A stretch of 64,000 bases of DNA, from the NCBI GenBank assembly GCA_943736015.1, contig OX031061.1:58844192-58908191 (forward strand), given 5' to 3'. Source of the stretch: Tridacna crocea (taxonomy: Eukaryota; Mollusca; Bivalvia; Cardiida; Cardiidae). The notes below the pieces were generated by a model. The model was not told the DNA's origin, did no database searches, and was given only the letters and a program-made list of their open reading frames with translations. Every line of letters begins with the position of its first letter. Positions within the stretch are counted from its first letter, which is position 1. Positions 11,996-23,129 of this stretch are shown piece by piece. Position numbers and translations under genes: made by a program.

Positions 11996-12222
11996 CCCAT
12001 TACCACACAATCCCTACTTTTGACGCCTCTGAGAAAGAGGCCTTTAGAAAACATTGTGGGAAAAGGAGAAAATGCTGGTAACCAGCATTTTCTCCTTTTC
12101 CCACAATGTTTTCTACCCTTCACAAAACAAATTTCAAATTTTCAGTCACTTTTATTTTGTCATCTGCAAATGCTTTCAATTTGGACCAGTCTAAAATTTT
12201 CTCGTGTGGTAACGAGTTAAAG
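11996..12222 (+). mobile_element. Hairpin MITE, full-length reference copy
   Basis: The left TIR is AACCCATTACCACACAATCC and the right end is TTCTCGTGTGGTAACGAGTT. Between them lies a perfect palindrome (about 12052-12116, 32-bp arms, AAAACATTGTGGGAAAAGG outward) followed by a conserved tail containing TTTTATTTTGTC, TGCAAATGCTTTCAATTTGG and CAGTCTAAAATTTT. Length is about 227 bp. It encodes no protein, so it must move by borrowed transposase. Confidence 0.9.
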
Positions 12223-14530
12223 GGCATTAACAGGTATTTTTGGGAATGGTTTCCATCCTGTGTCGAAGACAGAAATCATCCTTTGAGCTACATGTGCTTT
12301 ATGTTCTGCAGATGCTTTCAGTTTGGTCAAGTCTAAAATGTTACAGTACAGTTAAGTGTTTACAGGTTTATTTAACCCAGTAACAAACGGCAAAATGTAA
12401 ATTAAAAGGAAAAGAACGATTTCTCAGAAACTTATTTTTTAAAGATTGGTTGAAATAGTAGGAAAAGTTGAAAATGTTTGTTACCAGTCTTTTTTTTGTT
12501 GTTGTTGTTTGTTTGTTTTTTTCTTTTCAATCAATTTCCTGGGACTGACCAATTTTTCACCTATGATTGATGATCTAGTCACAGCGACAGCATTCATTCC
12601 TCTCCCACCGCTGACCACTGCCTCGATGATGGTTATAAAAGCAGCCTGTGGCTTGGAAAGGGAATTGTGTGGAGTAATGGTAAAAGAGACTCCAGGAAAG
12701 TATGGATAGTTGCATTGGCCGCCGCATTATAACTTAAATAATGTCGAAAACGGCGCAAAGCACCCTACAATCAATCAATTGATTATACAATTTTCTTACA
12801 TTTTCTAAAAGACTCATCTTTAGGGTCGTTAAAGTTCGGGACTGTGTGACAAAGGGTTAATATGCTTATGGCCATTGTCAGTCGGAAACAAAGAAGAAGA
12901 AAACAACACTTTTTTAAAATATACATGTTTGTGTCTTGTTTTCTGCGTGTTGTTTTGGCTTTGAAAAAATGTAATGGAACGAGAGAGTTATGCTGAAATA
13001 AACATGCAGATGCTATCTATCCATATGTAGGCTGCATGCTCTGTGAAAAAAACCGACAAAGAACAAGCAAGCAATTTGAACTTTTCTACAATGGTTACCA
13101 CCCTTTAAAGATATTATTTGAGAAGCCTTCTGTTTTTTCATTCACATTTTTGTCGTTTGGTACAATGTGAAATAGACCTTTTAACACTTTACCAAACGGT
13201 AATATTTTGGACTCGACCAATGAAAGCAGGGGAATACCACAGAACAATTGTAGCTAAAAGGGGATTGCTGTCTGCCATGGAATGGAAGACATTCCGGAAT
13301 AAGGAGGAAAAAGCTGGTTCATGTCATTTTATACATAATGTCTGTAACATTGAGGCAACCAATTCTTTTAAAGCTACTAGGCCCTGCATTACATTAGAGC
13401 CTGGTGGAGACAGGCGGGCACACAGACAGCTTTTAACTATTCATTGTATTCTTAGACAAAATGAAAAGTTAGCGAAACGGATAAAAGGTTGTATAAATAT
13501 AGGAATTACTTGAAGGGACAATCTGCTTGAGGAAGATTTTATATATTCGTTATGGCGTAAAGTGTATTGTTCATTTTTTCTTTTGATACTTTAAATAGTT
13601 AGCTGCCCTGGTTAACTTTTAAAACACGGGAATAAAACACTTTTAAGTTGCATTTTTGAAACAGAGTTTTCTTTTTAAGTATTAGTTTGGTTTCAGAGAC
13701 TGGTGAGTGTATATAACGTTTTCTAAATAGTCCTTTAACTAAATCAATATGCAACAAGGGGAATAAAGAAAACTAAAATACAGTGAAAACTTATTTATTC
13801 TTAAAACTGTTGAAATGTCGCTGTCTTCTTTTCAAAACGGTTAACCGGTAGGGAAGTTTTGTAAATTGTGAATAAAACCCCGCATTTCTAGCATAATTGC
13901 AGGCCCTAAAAATGGCAAAAAGTTGAGCTGCGCAAGCGGCGTGTGCCCTTTTCCCTTGACAAATGGGTCCCCGCCCATCCCGACCCCGAAGAGGAGAGAG
14001 AGAATCCGAACAATATCGTGAAGTAAGCTTTGCGATTTCAATACTGTGCTTCTACTTCTACTCTTTTCTTGTGATTGACTGAAATGATATTAACCCCAAG
14101 GGCAGAGCGATGGCTAAGCACAACTGAAGTTGTTTTTATAGACAAATTAGATTAAGATCAGAATGCGCAGAATGTCCCATCTGATCTTTGGTCTAAAATT
14201 CCCATATCATGTCAGCTATAGCTTCTAGATGCTGTCTTAGACTTTTCTATCATAAGTTTGATCTGTCCACGGATATATAAATGGCCTCTGTACATATTCT
14301 ATTGGTAAATGTATTTTTGTCAGGTATACGAGAAAGGAGTTAAAGAAGTTTTAATATTAAAACTTTGATTTGCCAAAGAATCATTCTACTTTATGAATCA
14401 GCCGGTTTTCGAGTAACAATGATCCATATAATGCGACAACTTGTCTGGTCTAATACAAACATGAAGATGAATCATACCCCCTTCTCCCAGAGAGGAGCTC
14501 TTACATAATTTTCGCGTTTTCGTATATCTT
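12223..14530. other. No gene recognised; scattered MITE traces
   Basis: Fragments of the hairpin-MITE tail occur at 12310-12340 and 13180-13230. The longest open frame (13118-13513) runs through such MITE sequence and is not protein-like. The rest is unassigned. Confidence 0.5.
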
Positions 14531-14536
14531 TTCTAC

Positions 14537-15692
14537 ACAGAGTAGGAATCGGGACAATCCCGTAATTGTCCTGCCAAAGTAGGATTTCTCACTTTGTCGG
14601 GTGTAGTAAGAATTCCTACCTGATGCGGTTCAATTACAGAATTGTCCCTGTGCAAAGTAGGAATCGGGACAATCCCGTAATTGTCCTGCGCAAAGCAATT
14701 CTCACTTTGTCGGGCGAAGTAAGAATTTCTGCCTGATGCGGTTCATTACCAGAATTGCCCCTGCGCAAAGTAGGAATTGGGACAAAGTGAGAATGTATTA
14801 TTTATTCTCATTTTCAGTTGTCATCATTTTCTGATCATTGTTATTGATGTTTGATTTTGAATCTACACTGTCTGATATTCTGAGATTGTCCATAGTGAAA
14901 AGAACTTTGATATAGCGATAGTTTGTAGTTTTACCACAAAACCATGTTTTTGACTGGTTCGAAATGAAAACAATTGCAAGATAACAACTTAAATGCTGCT
15001 TAACCCTTTACTACATTGCAAAATTTTCGACCTATCCAAATTGAAAGCTTTTGCAGATGACAATTTCATAGTGGCTGAAATGACGCAATTTTTCTTCGAT
15101 AGGGTAGAAAACCTTGTGGGAAAAGGAGAAAATGCTGGTTACCAGCATTTTCTCCTTTTCCCAAAATGATTTCAAAATGCCTCTTCATTGGAGGTGGTTA
15201 AATGGGGTCAATGTGTGGTAAAGGGTTAAATGACGTAATTTGACGTAATTTGTCTTTTAAGGAGAAGTAAACATTGTGGAAAAAGGATAAACTCTTGGTA
15301 ATTACGTTTTCATAGTTTAGCATGAAAGATTTGATCTATGCCTTCATCGTCGCTTAAGCGTGTAGCTACTTCATGTGGCAATGGAGAAATATCTTCAGTT
15401 GCAAAGAATTCAAATTACATGTTTTATAGAGAAATTCTTTTGGTTATTTTACTTTGTTTTATTGTAAAATATTTCGACTTTGCACTGCCCTTTGAATTCT
15501 TACTTTGTCCAAGGTAATTCCTACTTTGCGCACAGACCATAATTTATTATCAGACCATAATACGATATATCTACATTGTACCTTGCGTAATTCTAGAATT
15601 GTCCTGTACAATTCCGGAATCGACGGACAAAGTGAGAATTCCTACTTTGCGCAGGACAATTCCGGAATTGTCCCGATTCCTACTTTGCGCCG
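14537..15692. mobile_element. Foldback element with long complex inverted ends
   Basis: The left end reads AGTAGGAATCGGGACAATCC then GTAATTGTCCTG. The right end, inverted, reads AGTAGGAATCGGGACAATTC then CGGAATTGTCCTG, giving TIRs of about 48 bp. Each end also has subterminal repeats of the same words (CAAAGTAGGAATCGGGACAA at 14649, TTCTCACTTTGTCGGG twice). A hairpin MITE sits in the middle (15001-15227). No coding capacity is seen. Confidence 0.8.
15001..15227 (-). mobile_element. Hairpin MITE nested inside the foldback element
   Basis: Ends are AACCCTTTACTACATTGCAA and GTGTGGTAAAGGGTTAA. The central palindrome at 15105-15172 is nearly intact. Orientation is opposite to the 12-kb copy. It lies wholly inside 14537-15692, so it inserted after the foldback element. 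Confidence 0.9.
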
Positions 15693-15849
15693 ACCATATC
15701 CACACTTTTGATATTTCGGAATACCTCCGGTGATCACTTTAGATGTAGGTTCGAAAACGGCTGAGTTGAGACAAATACACGTTTGACCTGCCAATCCTAT
15801 TACGGTTCATGCTAAAGAGGTTTCTTAACCATTTATCCACACACTTCCG

Positions 15850-15975
15850 ATATTTGATGACCCTGAGGAAAAAAAGAAAATGCTTTTTTAAAACATTGTC
15901 GAAAAAGGAGAAAATTCTGCAACCAGCATTTTCTCCTTTTTCCACAATGTTTCATACGTACTCAAGGACAAATAT
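15850..15975 (+). mobile_element. Hairpin MITE fragment
   Basis: The palindrome at 15889-15952 is preserved, with AAAACATTGTCGAAAAAGG and its partner. The arms share a G-to-A change relative to consensus. The outer TIRs are not clear. Confidence 0.75.
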
Positions 15976-15999
15976 TATCATTAAGAGAACACTCCTCAC

Positions 16000-16020
16000 C
16001 CTCTTCCCCCCCCCCCCCAC
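16000..16020. repeat. Poly-C run
   Basis: About ten C residues in a pyrimidine-rich stretch. Confidence 0.8.
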
Positions 16021-16069
16021 ACACAAACATCTTTGAATTGTCTTTGCTAGCAAATTATTAGGTTTACTG

Positions 16070-16450
16070 GATGAAAGCCTGCGGAGCTCATGTTATGGCG
16101 TGGTTTCTGTCGTCCATCCGCCCGTCCGTCTGTCTGTCAGTCCGTCTTTTTCTTGTTAATACGATTTGAGGTCAGTTTTACATGAAACTTACACAGTTTG
16201 TTTTTCGCACCAATAGCTTGAACCCTAAGTTGAAAATTTCCATTTTACGCGATAAAGTCTGCATAATATGTGGTCAGATTTCCGTGAAACTTGCACAGTT
16301 TCTTTATTATATCCCCGCAAAACGAATGTTTTCGGAGTTATACTGAAGTCAGCCTGACTGTCCTTTGTCCGTCCATCAGCCTTACTTTCCTTTTTCTGTT
16401 CGTTCGTGTGTCTATCCGTCCGTGTGTTCGTCTGTGTACAATACACTAGT
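16070..16450. repeat. Dispersed repeat with GTCC/GTCTG-rich core
   Basis: GGAGCTCATGTTATGGCGTG is followed by CCGTCCGTCTGTCTGTCAG-type low-complexity DNA, then repeated units mentioning ATGAAACTTACACAGTTTG and GTGAAACTTGCACAGTTTC. A similar text occurs near 62650-62950, so it is an interspersed repeat rather than a gene. Confidence 0.65.
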
Positions 16451-16540
16451 AATTTTGTGTCGCAAACTCCTCCTACAGTTTTCCTTCAATTGTATTGAAC
16501 CTTTGCAATTATCTTGAAGATTTGCAAGACGCAATTATCA

Positions 16541-16799
16541 CATCCTCGGATACCCCGGGGTCTCCCTATTTGCTACGCTACATCGACCCCTGGGACAATT
16601 AATTGAATTTCCCTCGCTTTACCGCTGGCCGAATGCTGGTTTTTCATTGGTTCCATCATCATTTTGTGATGTGTGAGTAGACTGTACGCTATGACGTTTC
16701 GTATCGATTTTCGGCGGCTGATTCAAAGTTTTATTAGTCAATTGTCCCAGGGGTCGATGTAGCGTAGCAAATTGGGAGACCCCGGGGTATCCGAGGATG
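16541..16799. mobile_element. 259-bp MITE with 60-bp TIRs and 9-bp target duplication
   Basis: TIRs of 60 bp (CATCCTCGGATACCCCGGGG outward) match with one mismatch. The 9-bp direct repeat CAATTATCA flanks the element at 16532-16540 and 16800-16808. Long TIRs plus a 9-bp duplication fit the Mutator-like group best, although hAT (8 bp) cannot be fully excluded. No coding sequence is present. High TIR identity indicates a young copy. Confidence 0.92.
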
Positions 16800-17154
16800 C
16801 AATTATCAAGTGTCAACTCTTCCTGATTGAGGAAATATCTCCCCTTGAACGTGACACTTTTTTCTGTCAAAGCGCTGGCGGGGGTAAGTCACATTCAGTG
16901 ACAGCTACAGTCTTATCAATAGCTTCAACCCTATTGAATCTGAGAAAAATCAAACTAATTTCTCAACAACGTCTTTTAAATTTGTTAGGATTGTTAGTTT
17001 TAGTTTAGTTTAAACATATTTATTTTCCCTCAAATTTACATGGAAATGGGGTTGGGTCACAAGTTATAACAACTTAGAAATCGACCCTCCCCCTACAATA
17101 TAATGGATTTACAAGTGTTCCACAACTAATTATAATAAACAAGAAAGAGATATA

Positions 17155-17245
17155 GAGAGAAGGAGAGACAGACAGATAGACAGACAGACAGATAGTCAGA
17201 ACGACAGACAGACAGACATACAAACAAACAGACAAACAGAGATTT
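17155..17245. repeat. GACA/GATA microsatellite
   Basis: Imperfect GACAGACAGATAGACAGACA-type repeats run for about 90 bp inside the LINE 3' UTR region. Confidence 0.9.
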
Positions 17246-17304
17246 TGTCCATTTGCTCACTATAGTCAAAAGGAAAAATCAGAGCATACGACAGTATGCT
17301 TATA

Positions 17305-17620
17305 TCAAGTAAATCGGCCAGTTTGTTGAATATACTCCTGGACTGATACAAATAATTCTGAATTTTCTCGATCTGTTAGGGATGGTTTGCCAAAAAGAAA
17401 ATCATCTACATTCAATGGATTAAGGTGCTGAATAGAGTTAAATAAGTGCAGTCTTTGGATGATAACAAAAAGATTGCATCTGAAAAAATAGTGTTCGGCG
17501 TCTTCAGATTCCACCGAGCACGTGCAAAACTGACTGTTACGAAGATAATTATGAAACAAATCACTATTTAGTCCACTGCATTTATTCCTAAGGAATAAGG
17601 ATTGTTTAATACAAAGCGCA
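17305..17620 (-). pseudogene. LINE ORF2 C-terminal fragment
   Basis: The frame contains FCTCSVESEDAEHYFFRC, the cysteine-rich C-terminal motif (CxC...EDAEHYFFxC) seen after the reverse transcriptase in many LINEs, and ends in QEYIQQTGRFT. It stays open upstream through FLRNKCSGLNSDLFHNYLRN. The first half of the protein, including the reverse transcriptase, is absent. The clade cannot be fixed from this piece; jockey/CR1-type elements share the motif. Confidence 0.8.
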
Positions 17621-17639
17621 CTGAAACCTTATCAAATTT

Positions 17640-18015
17640 GGCTGGATTCCAAACAATCTCTTATGAGAAAATGCACGTCTATTTTTTTTCACTGATTGTT
17701 CAATTCACTATGCCTACTTAATAGTGTTTTAGTGGGTTCAGGCCTACATGCAAGAACACATTTTTTTGTTTTTTTGTTTCTTTTTGCGTAACGAGTTCAT
17801 AGTGTTTGCTATGGAGTATGCGTTCGGGGAACAAACTGGTAGTGGAAGAGGAAATTCAATGCCAGTTGAACGATTTTAAGCCTTCACGGGCTTCCAGTTT
17901 CATTATGGAGGGACAAGTCTAAAATTTTTCAGTGTGGTAAAGGGTATGGCGAGGGAAAAGAAGAGTATAACAATGACCAGACTTTAACTCCCTTTTATAT
18001 CTTGGTTCATTTGAT
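17640..18015. other. No gene recognised
   Basis: Unassigned AT-rich DNA with a poly-T stretch near 17760 and a trace of MITE tail near 17910-17945. Confidence 0.45.
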
Positions 18016-18205
18016 TTAACACTTTACTGGTCGAAGAAAATTGAGAACGCTGAAATAGAAAAAAAAAATCAACATTTTCCAAGACGCCAGATCAGATGCG
18101 GCTGAAATGTATAAATGTTTCTTTAAAAGGGGATAAAACAATGTGGGAGAAAAAGAAAATGTTAACCCGATTTTTGTCCGTTTCCCACAATTTTTACCAA
18201 AACCC
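18016..18205 (-). mobile_element. Hairpin MITE, degraded
   Basis: AACACTTTACTGGTCG at the left edge, the arm AATGTGGGAGAAAAAG at 18140 and partner GTCCGTTTCCCACAATTTTT mark a decayed copy. Confidence 0.6.
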
Positions 18206-18409
18206 TGCATTCTTATTTTCATTAAAATTCGGCATGTTTTTGTGAGGGATCAACCTCACCATTAAGAAGAAATACTTTTGGAAACCGCGTAAAATGTCAA
18301 TAATCCTTATTCTGTTTTATGAATCCGAATGAGACATTCAAGCAGATAGTAAAATACCATTTTTTTCTACTCGAAGTTATTTTAGGGGACAAGGCATCTC
18401 CTTGTCGGA

Positions 18410-18470
18410 TAGTGCAGATCAAAGATCAGACTGCACGTTCTGTGCAGTCTGATCTTGATGTACACTGTCC
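18410..18470. repeat. Short palindrome, 'CAGACTGCAC' family
   Basis: AAGATCAGACTGCACGTTCT is followed by its near-perfect inverse, GTGCAGTCTGATCTT, giving a stem of about 15 bp. Related words occur near 19085-19130, 19315-19355, 22450-22500, 23250-23280, 23770-23815, 40270-40310 and 51990-52030. Confidence 0.75.
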
Positions 18471-19074
18471 ACAAAAGATCAGTGAGTCGTGCTTAGCAAC
18501 CGCAGCGTTAATCTGGAAGCAAGTTATCGGAAATGGGTTTAACCATCACGTTTTCTATCAGTTGACTGGATCAAGCGATTTGTTTATCTATTTGAAACAG
18601 ACTTCCTTTACAAACTTCTCCGAAATCTATATATATCTTGTCTGTCTAATTGTCTGTCTGTCTCCTATCTCAAAACGTTTTCAAAACATTTCTTCCGTAG
18701 AGTCAACAAAAGTCTGCGAGATAAGAAGTTTTTCTGTTTCTTAATTATTCTCATATTTGACTGAAAGGTATTAGAATAAAAAGAGACAATAGGATCAGAC
18801 TGGGGCTCATAAAGACAATGATAATTCGGGCAGTGTTAAACGCCATCACGAGCGTTTGCTGCAAAAATGTTTCAAGGAGGGGGACAGGGAGTAAAAATTC
18901 CCTTACCATATGTACTTTGGACGCTTGGTGTTGAACAAAAGTAAAAAAACAAAACAATACATTCATCCACTTCACATGTCCAATGAGTTAAATGAAACTT
19001 TGTAGGTTACAGTAGAATCCAAAAAATTGCAATTTGAAAGTTACCTTTCAGGAGAAGATACCTCTTTTTCGGAC

Positions 19075-19355
19075 AGAGTAAGTCTAAGAGCAGACTGCAC
19101 GTTCTGTGCGGTCTGATCTTGATCTACAATGTCTGCAGAAGCGCCTACGTCGCGTTTAGCAACCAAAGCGTTCAGAGACAAAACTGTTATCATTAACAAT
19201 AGGCATCACTGAACTTCCTTTTCCGGACATAACATTTAACTTCCGGAAGTGGAGACGTACTTTGAGCCTTGCTACGTGATTAGGAGGCTTCTCGCACCTG
19301 CAAAAAGTATCGACTCAGGTCAGCCTGCGCGAAATGCACAGGCTGACCTAAGTTG
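19075..19355. repeat. Two more palindromes of the 'CAGACTGCAC' type
   Basis: At 19089-19122 GCAGACTGCACGTTCTG pairs with GTGCGGTCTGATCTTG. At 19317-19353 CAGGTCAGCCTGCGCG pairs with TGCACAGGCTGACCTAAG. Both are short stem-forming sequences with no coding potential. Confidence 0.7.
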
Positions 19356-19586
19356 AAACCTTTTGCTTTCGCTAAATTTTCTACGTGTTCAAGGACTAGT
19401 CTACCTCAGGATTGCACCTTGTGTTAGAAAAAAAACAAAAAAAAAAAACGGAATTTTATGGGTCCATGCGCAGGCCTTTGAATTCCATTCATCCATCACA
19501 GAATAATATTTTTTTCGTAGTCCATCATTGCACACATAAAAGCATATTGGTGCATCGCCGGTATTACGAAATAGCGAAATTTTGTA

Positions 19587-19693
19587 CACCGTTACTATAA
19601 ATAGCACATTGTTGAATCCCTCTTAATTCTTTGTAGTAAGGCTTATAATTTAGATTAAAGAGGGATTCAGCAATATGTTATTTATAGTAACAG
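19587..19693. mobile_element. 107-bp MITE with about 40-bp TIRs
   Basis: ACACCGTTACTATAAATAGC... and the inverted right end ACACTGTTACTATAAATAAC... pair over about 42 bp, leaving a loop of about 25 bp. No target duplication could be defined. Immediately downstream is a short direct repeat, CCCGTGACAGACCAATGAAA and CCCGTGATAGACCAATGAAA. Confidence 0.8.
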
Positions 19694-19834
19694 TGTCCGA
19701 TAACGAGGTAAATCTTTAATCCCGTGACAGACCAATGAAAAATTCTTTATCCCGTGATAGACCAATGAAATTCAGGGGCCTGAGGTCCATAGTTATGTGA
19801 TGTCTTGCGTGATATCATGCAGTAAGGAGATACA

Positions 19835-20065
19835 TTAACCCATTACCACACAATCCCTACTTTTGACCCCCCTGTGAAAGAAGTCTTTTGAAAACACTGT
19901 GGGAAAAGCAGAAAATGCTGGTAACCAGCATTTTCTCCTTTTCCCACAGTGTTTTCTACCCTTCCCAGAACAAATTTCAATTTTTCAGTCACCTTTATTT
20001 TGTCGTCTGCAAATGCTTTCAATTTGGACCAGTCTAAAATTTTCTCGTGTGGTAAAGAGTCAAGC
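19835..20065 (+). mobile_element. Hairpin MITE, full length
   Basis: Left end TTAACCCATTACCACACAAT, right end TTTCTCGTGTGGTAAAGAGT. The palindrome at 19891-19955 has the change CATTG to CACTG in both arms. It is highly similar to the 11996-12222 copy along its whole length, which suggests recent activity. Confidence 0.9.
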
Positions 20066-20195
20066 TCCTTTTTGCAAAAGCATGGCTTATTTATAATGCA
20101 ATCTTCCCTGTCTGTTTGCTTGGCTCTTTATCCGACCACAGCAAATATTCGATTTCCATGTTTCCAAATTTAAAGTCTTTGCACGCTATTTCCGT

Positions 20196-20540
20196 TTACT
20201 CTTTACCAAACGACAAAATCTCAGAGTTGTCCGAATCGAAAGTATATGCAGACGACAATTTTGCCTCTGATTCAACTGATTGAAATTTGTTTTGGAAAGG
20301 GAAGAAAACTATTTGTATGTGGATACAAAGAGAAAATGCCTTTTTCTTCCGGGTCGTTATTGTGGGGAAGCATTAAATGATGCTAAAGTGATAGGCGTTT
20401 CCTTTGAAAATGAAGACACAATGTGGGTAAATGAGAAAATGCTGGTTAATTTACCAGCATTTTCTCATTTTCCCACAATGGTTTGAAGGATATTTTCCCT
20501 CTGAGCGTCGATGAAGATATGGATTGTGGAGTAAGGGATT
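20196..20540 (-). mobile_element. Hairpin MITE with an extra internal segment
   Basis: The left end is ACTCTTTACCAAACGACAAA and the right end is near TTGTGGAGTAAGGGATTCC. The palindrome at 20417-20485 carries a shared change (AAGGAG to AATGAG) in both arms. About 100 bp of extra sequence sits before the hairpin and may be a doubled arm region. Confidence 0.7.
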
Positions 20541-20639
20541 CCTAATTACCAAACAATCCCGAGTTTTAAGGACACTGAAGCGGATGTCTTTTTTCTTCAT
20601 TTTTCTATATTTTTTTACCCTATCAAAGACATTTTCCGT

Positions 20640-21790
20640 CATTTGAGCAACATTTTAACTATAAACTGCAAATTCGGAGAAGTCCAACGTTTGGCAACAC
20701 AATTTGAGTCTCGTTCAATTTGAAAGCATTCGCAAACAGCGTAGAAAAAGTGGCTCTTTTACTTAACGTAGCTTGAATGACTTAATTTTTACTTTTAATG
20801 CTAGAAAATATTTCGGAAAAAGGAGAAAATTCTGGTTACAAGCATTTCCTCCTTTTTTGTCAAGTTATCCAAAAACTCCTTTCCACAGTGTTCTTAAAAT
20901 AAGACATTGTTTGGAACAGCTGATGAATATATGGAAAGAATTCTTACCAAAGACCCCAAATTTCTGGATTTCGTTGGGAGGAAAAATCTAATGGTATCGG
21001 GCAATGTAGATCCAAGATCTTGTACAGTTTGATCCTCATCTTCAATTTTCTCAACCTCGTGTTTAACGGCGGTTTACATCTAAGTGTTTAAACACCATAT
21101 CAGTCATAACTACTAACTTATTCGTGCGTTCAGTGGGTTACAGTAGTACTTGGCCAAAGCTCTCTGCAGTTGTTTTAGCAAAGGAAACTCTCACGTGAAC
21201 AGCGATGCAAAAAGGTATGGAATTTATGATTTTTCTGTGATAAGTTCACCGCCTCAACTACCTACTTACGGAGGAAAGAAATCTTTACAATGTTACCTGT
21301 TCCCTCTTATTGTAAACAGACCCCAAGTCTGGGACCTTATTCAATTCCTTGAGTTTTTCCTGTTCACATTGTTTATATACAAGTGTGTATATTCGTGTCT
21401 GTTTGCTTGACAACTCCAAAAGACATATTGCTGGAAACGGAAAATTTACTTGTAAGTAGTTATTACATTCTGTTTTCTTTCCCATAAGAAGAAATTGTTA
21501 TTCATTATCTCGAAACATAAGTTCGAATGAAATAATAGTTCGATTAAACGAAATAATTCATTGTAACATAATCTGATTTCGATTAAACGAGAAAAACATT
21601 GTTGTCACTTGCTCTCGATTTATGACGTACGAAAACTAAGCGGTGATCCAAACAAATCCAATCTATTTTCTCGAAGTAGCAAATTAGTATTCTGATATAT
21701 CTAATGAGACTTTCATTATTTGAAAATAAATAATTATTTCTTTTTCTCGAAAAAGGATTTCGTATTCTAACATGACACGCGACTTTGGCT
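20640..21790. repeat. About 1.1-kb dispersed repeat copy B (related to 5690-6880)
   Basis: It contains a hairpin-MITE remnant (20805-20870) and then the same ordered blocks as copy A, including GGAAACTCTCACGTGAACAG, ACTTACGGAGG and the CGAAATAA-rich tail. Conserved order over more than 800 bp shows a single ancestral unit, not chance. Confidence 0.7.
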
Positions 21791-22145
21791 CTATAAACAC
21801 AGTGCAAGGAAAACGTGGTAAAATCTGCGACAATCCATGTAGAGTGACGTCATCCTATATCGAGTGACGTCATTCAATGAGTGAGTTATTCAATGGAACA
21901 TAATCTTCATCCGCGTTTTTACTCTCAGTTTGAACTTGTTTTCCTTTCATTAAGAATTTGCCATGTTAGAATCGAAATAATCTTCTTTCTATCGTGGTAT
22001 ATCGTTCAATAAACCACGTTGTGAGTTATGAGGCGCAATGAATAACCCACTCGGGCTATCGCCCTCGTGGATTATTTATTGTGCCTCATAACTCACAACT
22101 GTGGTTTATTGAACGATATACCACGATAGAAAGAAAATTATTTCT
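21760..22145. mobile_element. CRE-bearing foldback element, copy 1
   Basis: Starts TTCTAACATGACACGCGACT, then two TGACGTCA sites (21847 and 21867), then a long palindrome at about 21975-22143 whose arms (CTATCGTGGTATATCGTTCA outward, about 75 bp each) enclose CTCGGGCTATCGCCCTCG. It shares its full layout with 32341-32745 and partly with 32803-33040 and 33955-34050. Confidence 0.85.
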
Positions 22146-22789
22146 TAAATAAACAATTCTTTCGTTTTATCGAATAAGTATATCGTTATGAAGAAAAGGA
22201 AAGTGTATAGCTCGTGACCCCTATTGTGCTCCGAAAACAAAAAGTTTTTTTTTTCCATTTTTATGGGATAGTTGTGCTTTCCGTAATTAGTAATGTTAAC
22301 AGCTTGTGGCATAGAAGATCAGCCTCTCTGTCTTTCATCTACCAGATACAAGTCTAAATAAAACGCGTTGAGGGAAGTATCACTTCACCGGCATGACTTA
22401 ATGTAAATTTGAAAGCAGGATCTTACAAGTGAAAGGAAAAGTGGGTGACCTTTAGACTGCACAGAACAGTTTCCTCATCTGTACGCAGTTCGATCAAGAT
22501 CATACAGTACTATACAAAAACTGCAGCAAAATCCGCAGCCTGATTATGAGTCGACATGGTCTGAAACTTTTGTAATTAATATTGACCCCAAAACAGCCGT
22601 GAAGTAATGATATACCAGAACTTTTCACTACATGACAATGTCTTTTAAATATGTCTGGTAAATAGTTAAGTTTTGATCTTTCTTGAGATAGATTAATGGT
22701 ATAAATGTAAAGAAGTTACGACATACCAGACCTTGTCACGAAATGATGACAATGTCTTTTAGTCTTTCTTGAGATGGATAAACAGTATA

Positions 22790-23128
22790 AACATAAAGTC
22801 TTCATTACACAATCCCATGTTCTCGTAATACCTTTCGAATACATCGCAGGGAAGGGAGAATACGCCGGTGATCAGCGTTTCTTCCTTTGTCCACAATGTT
22901 TTCCACCCCTGTAACTCTATACCAAACAGCGAAATTATGGACTGGTCCAAACGAAATGCATTTGTAGAAACAAAATAAACATGACTCAAGAAAACAAGAT
23001 GTCGAGCATGGGTAGAAAACATTGTACAAAAAGGTGAAAACATTGGTAACAAGCATTTTTCTCTTTTCCCAGAATGCCTTCTTTCTTAGGGTCATCAAAA
23101 GTCTGGATTGCATGGTAAAGACTTAAGA
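22790..23128 (-). mobile_element. Two abutting hairpin-MITE copies
   Basis: A partial copy (hairpin trace at 22838-22905) is followed directly by a fuller one, 22915-23128, from TCTATACCAAACAGCG to TTGCATGGTAAAGACTTA, with palindrome remnants at 23008-23075. Confidence 0.7.
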
Positions 23129-23129
23129 T

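Larger units (their letters stand above)
17000..17635 (-). mobile_element. 5'-truncated LINE, 3' end only
   Basis: The minus strand carries the end of a non-LTR retrotransposon ORF2 followed by a 3' UTR reaching to about 17000. The 5' part of the element is missing, as is usual for LINE insertions. The 3' UTR holds a (GACA)n/(GATA)n tract at 17155-17240. Confidence 0.75.

Noticed and set aside
13118-13513. 131-codon open frame, plus strand
   Set aside because: It runs through hairpin-MITE-derived sequence (TTTACCAAACGG, TTTTGGACT), has no domain and no splice support.
18319-18744. 141-codon open frame, plus strand
   Set aside because: It crosses the CAGACTGCAC palindrome and GTCT low-complexity DNA; the protein is not family-like.
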